Shown here: in pieces, positions 22,780 to 32,108 of the stretch | Position numbering within the stretch: position 1 is the stretch's first letter | How the letters are laid out: each line of letters opens with the position of its first letter | Source: Peromyscus leucopus | Taxonomy: Eukaryota > Chordata > Mammalia > Rodentia > Cricetidae | Direction: 5' to 3' | DNA length: 64,000 nt | NCBI RefSeq assembly: GCF_004664715.2 | Contig: NC_051072.1 | Coordinates: 41,843,142-41,907,141, forward strand | The notes under the pieces: model-generated | What the model was told of the DNA's origin: nothing | What the model saw: only the letters and a program-made list of their open reading frames with translations | The model's database searches: none | Made by a program: the position numbers and the translations under genes

Positions 22780-23303
22780 TATGTTACATTTGTTTATGCT
22801 GTAGAATATTACTTTAGCTGTGTAAAGGTGTGTTACTTTGTTTATACTGCATTTGTTTAATTATGTAAAGATGTGTTGCATTTCTTTCACCTTGCCTACC
22901 TAAGGCAGCTGATTCTTCTAATAAAGAGCTGAAATGGCCAATAGCTATGCAGGAGAGGGAAAGGCGGGTCTGGCAGGCAGAGAGAATAAGTAGGAGGAGA
23001 AATCTAGGCTCAAGAGGAGTGAGAGGAGAGAGGAGAGGAGGAGGGAGACCTCTGGGGCCAGAAACCAGGCAGGCAGCCACCAGCCAGCCAGAGAAGTAGA
23101 GAAAGTAAGATATACAGAAGTAAGAAAGGTAATAAATCCCAAGGCAAAGGGCAGATAAAGAGTTAATTTAATATACAAGTTAATTTAAGTTAAAAGAGCT
23201 AGCCAGAAACAAGTCTAAGCTAATCCAAGCATTCAAAACTAATAATAAGTCTCCGTGTCATGATTTGGGAACTGGTTGGTGGCCTAAAAGGAAAAGCCTG
23301 GTA
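22780..23303 (+). mobile_element. LTR-like element (third family), boundaries approximate
   Basis: AAGATGTGTTGCATTTCTTT, CTTCTAATAAAGAGCTGAAA, a purine-rich GAGGAG block and a right end near GCCTGGTACA form an arrangement I recall as an abundant rodent ERVK-type LTR, also common in cricetids. No target duplication could be fixed by eye, so the ends are approximate. Confidence 0.55.
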
Positions 23304-23400
23304 CAAATTTGGTACCTAGATTTTCCATTCAATACTAGTTAAAATTAAGACTTCTGAATATGCCCTAATTTGGCATCCTAGTATGATAGATACAATTTGT

Positions 23401-23588
23401 TTGTTTGTTTGTTTTTAAAGATTTATTTATTTATTTATGTATACAGCATATGTGACTGCAGGCCAGAAGAGGGCACCAGATCTCATTACAGGTGGTTGTG
23501 AGCTACCATGTGGTTGCTGGGAATTGAACTCAGAACTTCTGGAAGAGCAGTCCAGTGCTCTTAACCTCTGAGTCATCTCTCCAGCCCC
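23401..23588 (-). repeat. B2 SINE with 16-bp target-site duplication
   Basis: The reverse B2 is near consensus. GATAGATACAATTTGT occurs at 23385-23400 and again at 23589-23604, fixing the insertion exactly. Confidence 0.95.
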
Positions 23589-23689
23589 GATAGATACAAT
23601 TTGTATACGTTCATTTTTCTAAATTAATCCTTTCCTCAGACTTTCAAAAGACCCATTACCCCAATAGAAGGGTTCTATTTTTGAAACCA

Positions 23690-24285
23690 TTTCTTTCTTT
23701 TCTTTTTTCCTTTTTTTTTATTTATTCTTCTCTCAAATATTTCATCCTGACTGCAGTTTCTCCCCTTCTCTCCCCCACTATGCCCACCTCCACTTTCCCC
23801 AAGATCCACTCTCCCTCCACCTTCCCTCAGAAAAGAGCAGACAACAGCTAGGAAGTGGTGCATTCCTTTAATCCCAGCACTCGGGAGGCAGAGGCAGGTG
23901 GATCTCTGTGAGTCTGAGGCCAGCCTGGTCTACAGAGCAAGTTCCAGGACAGCCAGGATTGTTATATAGAGAAACCTTATGTCAGAAAACAAACAAACAA
24001 ACAAACAAACAAACAAACAAACAAACAAAAAAAAGAGCAGGCCTCCCGGGACATCAACCAAACATGGCATAACAAACCACAATAGACCAGGCACATATTC
24101 TCATATCAATGCTGGATGAGGCAACCCAGTAGGCAGAAAAAGGTCCTAAAGGCAGGCAAGGGATTCAGAGATATTACCCGCTCTCACTGTTAAAATCCCA
24201 CAAGAACACCAAGCTACACAACCACAACATACATGCAGAAGACCTAGGTCAGACTCATTCAGGCTCCCTCATCTCTGTGATACTA
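23690..24285 (-). mobile_element. L1 (Lx-like) 3'-region fragment, split by a B1
   Basis: The pyrimidine-rich CCCCACTATGCCCACCTCC stretch, then CCTTCCCTCAGAAAAGAGCA, continuing after the B1 as GCAGGCCTCCCGGGACATCA, reads as one older L1 fragment in reverse. No intact frame is present. Confidence 0.6.
23841..24030 (+). repeat. B1 SINE nested inside the L1 fragment
   Basis: A plus-strand B1 (TTCCTTTAATCCCAGCACTC through GGCCAGCCTGGTCTACAGAG) ends in a long (AAAC)n tail. AAAAGAGCAG flanks it at 23831-23840 and 24031-24040. Confidence 0.95.
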
Positions 24286-24345
24286 TTTGAATCCTGATCA
24301 GTTTTTTCTTTTTAATTGGGTAATCCTTTCTTTCCATTCTTCTCA

Positions 24346-24420
24346 TCATCGTTGTTGTTGTTGTTGTCGTCGTCGTCGTCGTCGTCCGTCCTTCTCCTCC
24401 TCCTCCTCCTCTTCCTTCCT
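24346..24420. repeat. Compound trinucleotide repeat (GTT)n(GTC)n(CTC)n
   Basis: Successive GTT, GTC and CTC units make a mixed microsatellite. It encodes Cys/Arg/Ser runs on the plus strand, which are not a gene. Confidence 0.9.
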
Positions 24421-24424
24421 TTTC

Positions 24425-24555
24425 CTATTGGTATTTCAAGACAGGGTTTTTCTGTGTAGCCCTGGCTGTCCCTGGCCTCGAACTCACAGAGATCTGCCTG
24501 CCTCTGTCTCCTGAGTGCTGAGATTCAAGGCATGTGCCACCACCCCTGGGCTTTA
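24425..24555 (-). repeat. B1 SINE, reverse
   Basis: GTATTTCAAGACAGGGTTTT through TTCAAGGCATGTGCCACCAC is reverse B1 with a small internal deletion. Confidence 0.85.
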
Positions 24556-24599
24556 GATAATCCTCTTGCTACATAAAGTATTTCTTACAGCTCTTCTAC

Positions 24600-25090
24600 T
24601 AAACATGTCATCTATGGGCTGGTAACATTGGCATCAACTGGAATGTGGATACATTTTAGACCAACCAAATTAATTATTCAAGACCTGGTGCTGGGGATGT
24701 AACTTGATTGTTGGGTGCTTGCCCAGCATGAATAAAGCCCTGGATTTGATCCTCCAGCACAACATAAACTGGGTATTACATGCTTGCAATGTCAGAATCT
24801 AGGAGACAGATTTCTATCAGAAATCCAAGATTATCCTTAGCTACATAGTGAGTTTAAAACGAACTTGCATTACATGAGACCCTGTATGAGAAGTTAATCA
24901 GGACCCGTAACATAATTTTTAAATTAATTGTGAGCTTATGCAAAAGCCAGAAGACAACTATTGGGAACTGGTTCTTTTCCCACCATGTGTGACCCAGGCA
25001 TCAAACTCAGCCACAACTTGGTGTTAAGTGCCTTAACCAGTTCAGTCCTCTGACCAGCTAAGGCCTGAATTTACTTTTAAGAAAATTTTA
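24600..25090. other. Intergenic with ID/B4-like remnants
   Basis: A tRNA-derived SINE remnant is seen near 24685-24900 (GTGCTGGGGATGTAACTTGA). No gene. Confidence 0.45.
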
Positions 25091-25094
25091 AATT

Positions 25095-25300
25095 GTTTAA
25101 AAGATTTATTTTATGTGCATGAATGTTTTGCCTGCATATATGTATGCACACCAAGTGTGTGCCTAATGCCAGCAGAGTTCAGAAGAGGGCATTGGAACTT
25201 CTGGAACTGGATTTACACCATGTGAATTCTGGGGACAGAACTCGGGTCCTCTAGAAGATTAGCACGTGCTCTTAGCCACTGAACCATTTGTCCAGCACCC
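25095..25300 (-). repeat. B2/B3 SINE, reverse
   Basis: TTTTGCCTGCATATATGTAT, TCAGAAGAGGGCATTGGAAC and CCACTGAACCATTTGTCCAG are in the reverse-B3 order. Confidence 0.85.
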
Positions 25301-25959
25301 AGCATCTGTATTTTGATAATATCTCACCTAACTCTATGCATACTTAAATTTCAGATGTGCAATATTTCTATAAAATCAGAAGATACAACTAAGCAAAAAT
25401 AAAATGAAGCACAGCCACAGTCCCATCCAACAATTGGTAGTGCCAGTTAGAATTTTGGCATTTTTTTAATTTCCAAATATGGGACATTCCTGAACATATT
25501 CTTTGGTAACTTCTTTTCGGGATACACCGGAAATTTATCAGCAAGCCAACAAATATTCCCCAATACTTAATATTTAATTTAAATGGTCAGGTGTGCATTT
25601 CATTTTATATGTATTTGATTTCATCACTCCTCTCTGACAGTCACTGAGGGAATTTTTATCTTTGCATTGAATAAAAAAAGTCTTTGTGTGAGGGACATCC
25701 TTATAAAGAAGAGCTTACTGTTATTTTGGTCTAAAACTCAATGCTTGCATTTACTGGCCATTGAACTTTAGGCATGTCAACTTCTCTGTGTTTCAGTTTC
25801 TTCTTTTGTAAAATGGACATAATAATGGATCTATCTCACAGGGTTTTCCTGGGGATTAAAGTGGGTCATTCAACCTAAAGATGCTTAGACTGTATTGTGT
25901 ACATCTTAAATGAGCAACAAATGTCTATCAGTCTTTATGAACACAGTTAATCTTCCTCA
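25301..25959. other. Intergenic unique sequence
   Basis: No exon, RNA gene or clear repeat is recognised in this AT-rich stretch. Confidence 0.5.
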
Positions 25960-25969
25960 CAATTTCTCT

Positions 25970-25973
25970 ATAT

Positions 25974-26028
<55 letters not shown>

Positions 26029-26185
26029 TTACTTTTGGTTTTTCGAGACAGGGTTTCTCTGTGTAGTTTTGGTGCCTGTCCTGGATCTCACTCTGTAGAC
26101 CAGGCTGGCCTCGAACTCACAGAGATCCTCCTGGCTCTGCCTCCGGAGTGCTGGGATTAAAGGTGTGCGCCAACACCGCCCGGCT
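25970..26185 (-). repeat. B1 SINE with (TTTA)n tail and target duplication
   Basis: A (TTTA)n tract at about 25970-26030 is the expanded A-tail of a reverse B1 (26033-26185). CAATTTCTCT flanks the unit at 25960-25969 and 26186-26195. Confidence 0.93.
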
Positions 26186-26215
26186 CAATTTCTCTTTTTA
26201 AAAATAAGAAAACTT

Positions 26216-26421
26216 GGGACTGGAGAGCTGGCTCAGAGGTTAAGAGCAGTAACTGTTCTTCCAGAGGTCCTGAGATCAATTCCCAGCAACCACATGGTGG
26301 CTCACAACCATCTGTAATGACATCTGGTGCCCTCTTCTGGTGTGAAGGCACACATGCAGGCAGGACACTGTATACATAATAAATAAATCTTTTAAAAAAA
26401 ATTATAAAAAAATAAATAAAA
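26216..26421 (+). repeat. Young B2 SINE, forward, with target duplication
   Basis: It starts GGGACTGGAGAGCTGGCTCA, carries GAGCAGTAACTGTTCTTCCA and TGGTGGCTCACAACCATCTG, and ends in an ATAATAAATAAATC(T) polyadenylation-type tail. AAAATAAGAAAACTT flanks it at 26201-26215 and 26422-26436. The A and B box regions look intact. Confidence 0.95.
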
Positions 26422-26436
26422 AAAATAAGAAAACTT

Positions 26437-26880
26437 AAACTAGCGTGCAGGGCTAGGCAGCACTAGTCTTTTGAAATCTTTTCAACGTTAGTATTGCTGT
26501 GGAGTACAGCAATCAAGTTCAGGATCTAAAAAATCCCATGCAAGTAATCAGGATTTGACGGTCAGCTACAAAAAAGACTGATGCCAGCCTGGAGTTATGA
26601 GACCCACTAAAACACAACACTAAAACAAACAAACAATACAAACCCCCGCCCTCCCCCGCAACCTCTACACAAACAACAATAACAACAACAAAAACCCCTC
26701 AAAGCCGGTCCAGACTTGGAAAAAAAAAAATACCAGTGGTGGCAGGGTTCATTAACGGGATTCTTTTGATAACCCTCCTCTGCTGTGACAGACCCATGCA
26801 GCAAGTAGTTGGTATCTATAACAGTGAGGATGAAGTGGTTTTCACTTAAGCTTCAACCAGCCCAGGAGACGCCTGATTTT
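26437..26880. other. Upstream flank of the IPO11 promoter
   Basis: Mostly unique sequence with A-rich SINE-tail debris around 26625-26730. No gene. Confidence 0.5.
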
Positions 26881-27099
26881 CCCGGGACTTACGGTTTCCA
26901 TAGTGACAGGTCCCGGTGCTTACGCACTGCTCCGGGTACCACGCAGGCGCACAGAGCCATGTTGGCGGCCGCGCGCCTTTGGGTTCGAACACGAGCTCCT
27001 CCCTCCCCCTCTCTCCGCTATCCAATCGCCTTCTTTCCCGGCCCCTCCTGTGCGCGCCGGGAACCCGTGACGTCATTTTAGCGCGCCCGCGTCGTCTGG

Positions 27100-27260
27100 A
27101 GTGGCGACAGGGAACATGGCGCGTTCCTAGAAGCCGTTTTCGGCATCAGTGGGCGGCAGCGTGTGGACTCGCAGCGTGGGGGGCGCGGAAGCAACCAACG
27201 CCGCTTCGTGTGGACAAGTGGAAAAGGGGCGGGCCGGGCTGTTCCGGGCCGAAGCACACG
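27100..27260 (+). other. IPO11: IPO11 exon 1, probable non-coding 5'UTR exon
   Basis: The first coding exon begins at an acceptor only 6 bases before its ATG, so a non-coding upstream exon is required. The CpG island offers a good donor, ACG|GTGAGG, at 27260/27261. An alternative donor GAG|GTGGGT lies near 27522. The 5' boundary is inferred from the CRE and YY1-like sites. Joining 27260 to 36129 puts no ATG between the short upstream frame and the main start. Confidence 0.5.
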
Positions 27261-30200
27261 GTGAGGCCGGGCCGCGAGGCGCACGGGTGGAAGGGAGGAG
27301 TGGGCTGGGCAGCGAGACCCCGCCGGCCGAGGGCGGAACGCGGGTCCACCTGCGGTGTGCGCCGCCGCGTCCGCGGGCCCTCGAGCCCTGGAGTGGCCTC
27401 GGGGAACACGGGTTCCGGGGCCGCGGGAAGCCTGACATTGCTGGGTCCACCGTGCGGGGTGGCAAGGGGTCTGAGTGACAGGCTAAGCAGAGCCATTGTG
27501 TCCCCCTGTCGCCGGCCAGGAGGTGGGTGTATTTGTCCTTGGAGGCTTGGGGTTGGACAGTGCAAGAGAACGTGCTTCTCCCACTAAAACCAGTGCTTGT
27601 TGGTAACTGTCCAGGCGACCTTGCTGTGGAAGCAGTGCTGTGAAACCTTGAAACATTAGACCTTTCCTTCTCTTTTAAGGAAAAAGACTTAAACATTTTT
27701 TTTTTTTTTTTTTTTTTCTCCCTGAGAGGAGATTAATTCTGAGGTATGGCCGCCAGTGCTCAAGCTCGGCGACTCCTGCAGCTTTACATTTGGGAATATT
27801 TGTGATTCAGCAAAATTATGTCGATGCTCATAGCATTTTGCCAATTTCCCTTAATCCTCTTATTAAGTGGTGAACGAGATAATCGTGCAGCAAAATTTGA
27901 TTTGCCTAAATAGCAAAGAATGATAATTTGGCTCCTGGTGCCAAGGTTGTAATTGGCATACCTCTTTACCACACATTAAAGGAGCTCTGTTGTATGCGAT
28001 AGCGCCTTTAAGATTTGCTTGTTATTTAGAAGGAAGCAAGGAAGAGACGTTTGCAACCATATTTGTAACCCCCCATGGATAGGGATTTCTCTCTTCCATT
28101 TTCACATTATTTAAAATTCCTCTTTGGTTAAGGGCGGAATGACTCCATTAGATGAAGTACTCAAGGCTTGATAGCTTTTTCTTACATCGTTCCACACCGA
28201 GGACAATTTTTGTAAAATTAGAATCTGTTGGTTGTGATAAGATTGTAGGCTTTTTTTCCCCCTTTATGTTTTCTGATGGTATCTAGCACAGGGGCTGGTG
28301 CAAACAGTTTAATTATGGCAGTAGCTTGTGGACGTGTGTTAACAGTTATAGGGCAGAAGGGTGTTCTCTGCCCTGATTACACTTCTTAAAGCAAAAAGAC
28401 AATTCTGAGAGAGGAATTTGGATGTAGTAATACGATTGGAGGTTCTAAAGAAGCGTGCAAAAATTATTTGGTAATTAAACAGAAGTCTTTAGATTTTGTG
28501 ATATTATGAATGTATTTACATTCAGAACCACACTAGAAGGCAGAATAATGCTTGCAGCTTTTGGATTTAAAATATACTGAAGATGTTTCTCCAGAATAAA
28601 AATAGTCATATTTAGGGAAAGGTACTGTTTGATTAGTTGAGTTTTTCCTAAGATTTTTTTCTTTTAATCTTAATGTGTGCATTTGTGTGTGTATGGTTAT
28701 GTCATGTGTGTGCTGGTGCTGTCGCAGGCAGAAGAGGGTGTTGAATCTTTTGGTAGTGGAATTACAGGCTGTTGTGAGCCAACTGACATAAATGCTGGGA
28801 ACCGAACTTGGGTCCTCTGGAAGAGCAGCAAGTGCTCTTAACTGCCAAGCCATTTCTCCAGTGCAGATTAGCTGATTCTTGATGTTTGTTTTGCATGTGT
28901 GTATATTTAATCTCCCTTCCAATTTATTATTATTATTATTATTATTATTTTTGAGACAGGCTTTCACTATGTAGCTTTGGTTGGTGTGGAACTTCATATG
29001 TAGACCAGGTTAGCCTTGAACTCATGGAGATCTACCTCTTTTTTTTTCCCCAGTGCTGGGTGTGTGCTACCACATTAGGCTTAATGTAGTATTTCCCTTG
29101 GTAATTTTACATTTTTTATTTTTATTTCGTGTTTGCAGTGTTGGGATTGAACCCAGAGCCTTGCACATGTTTTTCCACTAAGCTGTTTCTGCATCTTCAT
29201 TTTTGTCTTTTGTTTTCTTTTTCTGTGGTGTTAGAGACCCCAAGGACTGGCACATGTTATTCAAGCACTTTCCCACTGTGCTGTAGTCCCCCAGCCTCGG
29301 ACTGTGTGCGTATGATGGGTGTCATCAGCTAATTCCAGGGTGCTTTACAGAATGGCTCATCACATCTCTTGCAGGTGTGCTTCTGGAGTGTCACTTGTTT
29401 GACTTTCTAAACATGAGACTGACTACCAATAAGCCTTCAGTTAGAAGCTTTGTAGTGGATAGGTTCAATTAGTGTTCTGCATTCTTGCTCCTCAAAATCT
29501 GGGAGTTTGGTAAAAATATACACTTCTAGCTCAGTTGAAAAGTTATTGAAACAGAATCTACATACTGAGGTATTTTTAAACGTTTTTTTAGTAGCATATA
29601 TTCTACATGATAATAGATTTCATTATGGCATTTTCATACATGTACATTGTGCCCCTTCCATTAATACCCTTCCTGTTCCAACCATCCCTTTTCTATTTTC
29701 ATGTCTGTCTCTCTCTTTCCTATGATATTAATTAGGATTGTTTATAGGAATGTTGATGAAGATTTGTTTACACTTTCATGGATCTCTTACCAGTAGCTAC
29801 ACCATCCCCCCCCCCATCATTTATTGCCTGTAAATCCTCAAGGAGGGAGCTCATGAGCCCCTCCCCATTCCATAGCAGGGTGTTGATAGGCTTGTGATCT
29901 GTGTGGCGTGTGTGTGAGGTGCAAGCCTGTGCTTGCACAGGAGAATGCGTGTTGTTTCCTTGAATGGAAACAATTGTTTCCATTTAAGCTAGGCTGGCTG
30001 AATGGCCAAGCAAGCTCTCTCATGATCTACCTGATTTCGCTTCCTAGCCCATGTTGTCCTTGCACATGGAGGGTACAGGAGAATGCGTGTTGTTTCCTTG
30101 AATGGAAACAATTGTTTCCACTTAAGCTATGCTGGCTGAATGGCCAAGCAAGCTCTCTCATGATGTACCTGATACCCGCTTCCTAGCCCATGTTGTGGTT

Positions 30201-32053
30201 GTAGGCATGTGCACCCATGCTCAGCTTTTTACATAGGAGCTGGGCATTTGAACTCAGGTCCTCATGCTTGTAGAGCAGTCCTACCTACTGAGCCGTCACT
30301 GTCCCACAAATCTCGGAAGTGGTTTTGTGCTGGTAGTCACAGCTGCTGTGAGTTCAAGAGTACAGGAGTTAGCATTCCACCCACCCTCACCCCTGCTTCT
30401 TCTGACTCTTAGACTCTTTTTGCCCCTTCTTTCATGATGTTCTCTGAACCTTGGAACCGGCGTCATAGATGTCATATTTGTGACTGGGTATTCGACAATA
30501 ATTTAGTCTCAGTACTTTGACCGATTTATGAATCTCCGTAGTCACTGCTGATCATTGCAAAAAGCTTCTCTGACCAAAGCAGATAGCAGCACAAACCCAT
30601 AGGCATAAACAGTTAATTAGAAGGCAGTTTTGATAAGTACATCATGTCCATTTTGGAGAACAGCAGAGGTAGCTTTCCTTCTAGAACCTCTAGCCTCTCC
30701 AGCCATGGGTGTTTGGCTGGGGTTACAGTCCAGAGGGTTACAGTAGCAGATGTAAATTCCCTCCTGTGGAGTGGGCGTCAAATTCAGTCAGACTGCAGTT
30801 GATTAGCCCCGACACAGACTTACCGCTCGTGTGGCACGGGGCGTGTCTTGCCTCTGCGGTTAGTATTGTTGAGCACAGGGCTCACAGCTGCATAAGCCTG
30901 TTGATGACAGTTCTTCCCCAGCAGCCAGCATAGCTCTTTCTAGGACTGTGAGAGCTAGTCAGCCGAGAGGGAGCGTCCAGTCCAATTCTAGCTTGAGTTC
31001 TCTCTACCTTGTGAGTGAGGCATGTGACTTTTTTTTTTTTTAAAAGCAACATGGCCCTACGTTCCCCTTCTAGGGAGTGACCAATAGCAGTGGCAGTTTG
31101 CCTGTATTCTTTTGGGAGTCTTGGGCCTCCCATTGACTCATAGGGATGTATTCTATTCCTAGCAATCATGTTTTTGTTTAATAACTTACAAAGAATCTGC
31201 ATTTTAATAAGATATCCAGATTATAGGAATATTCAGTAAAGTTTGAGATGTACTACTTTGATCCATGAAAGTTGGAGAGAGAGAGAGAGTGTGTGTAAAA
31301 GCTCATCACCATTTAATTTGAAGTGTTTTGCTTATTAATTCTGATTCATTTGGTCAAAGAAATGGGTTCAGATATGGTAATGTTATAAGATCATACTTAC
31401 CTGTATTTATAACTCCATTTCTGATTCATCCTATTGCTTTTCTTGGTCCTGTTTGCTGGTCACTGTTAGGGTTTATTGTATCAAAACTATACCAAAACAC
31501 TTGTGAATGACAGGTAGGAATTCACCGGTGAACATCTTTTTTTTTTTTGGTTTTTCAAGACAGGGTTTCTCTGTGTAGCTTTGCGCCTTTCCTGGAACTC
31601 GCTTTGGAGACCAGGCTGGCCTCGAACTCACAGAGATCCGCCTGCCTCTGCCTCCCGAGTGCTGGGATTAAAGGCGTGCGCCACCACCGCCCGGCTTAGT
31701 GAACATTTTTTTTTAAAGGAAATTATTTATTTTCATTTGTATTAATGTTTTGTCTGTATATATGTCTGTGCCCCATGTGCATGCCTGATGGGAAGGCCTG
31801 AAGAGGATGTTGGATCTCCTGGAACTGGAGTTACAGATAGTTGTGAGCCACTGTTTGGGTCCTGGGAATCAGACTCCGGTCTTCTGCAAAGAGCAGCCAT
31901 TACTCTTAACTGATGAGCCATCTCTCCAGCCCAACAATGAACATTTCTTTCATTTTTTTAAAATTAAATTTTCATACAATATATTTTATGTTTTTCCCCT
32001 TCCTCTGACTCCTCCCGTTTCCTCTCCACCTCTTTATCTACTCAACTTTGTGT

Positions 32054-32108
<55 letters not shown>

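Larger units (their letters stand above)
26930..27560 (+). promoter_or_regulatory. IPO11: IPO11 CpG-island promoter
   Basis: This is a dense CpG/GC island between AT-rich flanks. Motifs seen: NRF1-like ACGCAGGCGC (26941-26950), a reverse YY1-like GCCATGTTGG (26956-26965), a forward CCAAT box (27022-27026), a perfect cAMP-response element TGACGTCA (27068-27075) and a forward YY1/TISU-like AACATGGCG (27113-27121). No TATA box is seen. The gap of about 12 kb from the divergent DIMT1 start shows that the two genes have separate promoters. Start sites are inferred, not observed. Confidence 0.8.

Noticed and set aside
24287..24514. Cys/Arg/Ser-rich frame
   Set aside because: Translation of the (GTT)(GTC)(CTC) microsatellite running into a B1.
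26916..27587. 223-codon plus-strand ORF in the IPO11 CpG island
   Set aside because: Several long frames on both strands coexist here because GC-rich DNA lacks stops. No recognisable protein, and the first IPO11 coding exon is at 36135.
29908..30186. 92-codon ORF with an internally repeated peptide
   Set aside because: The repeat peptide arises from the 138-bp (46-codon) DNA duplication. No homologue is recognised.
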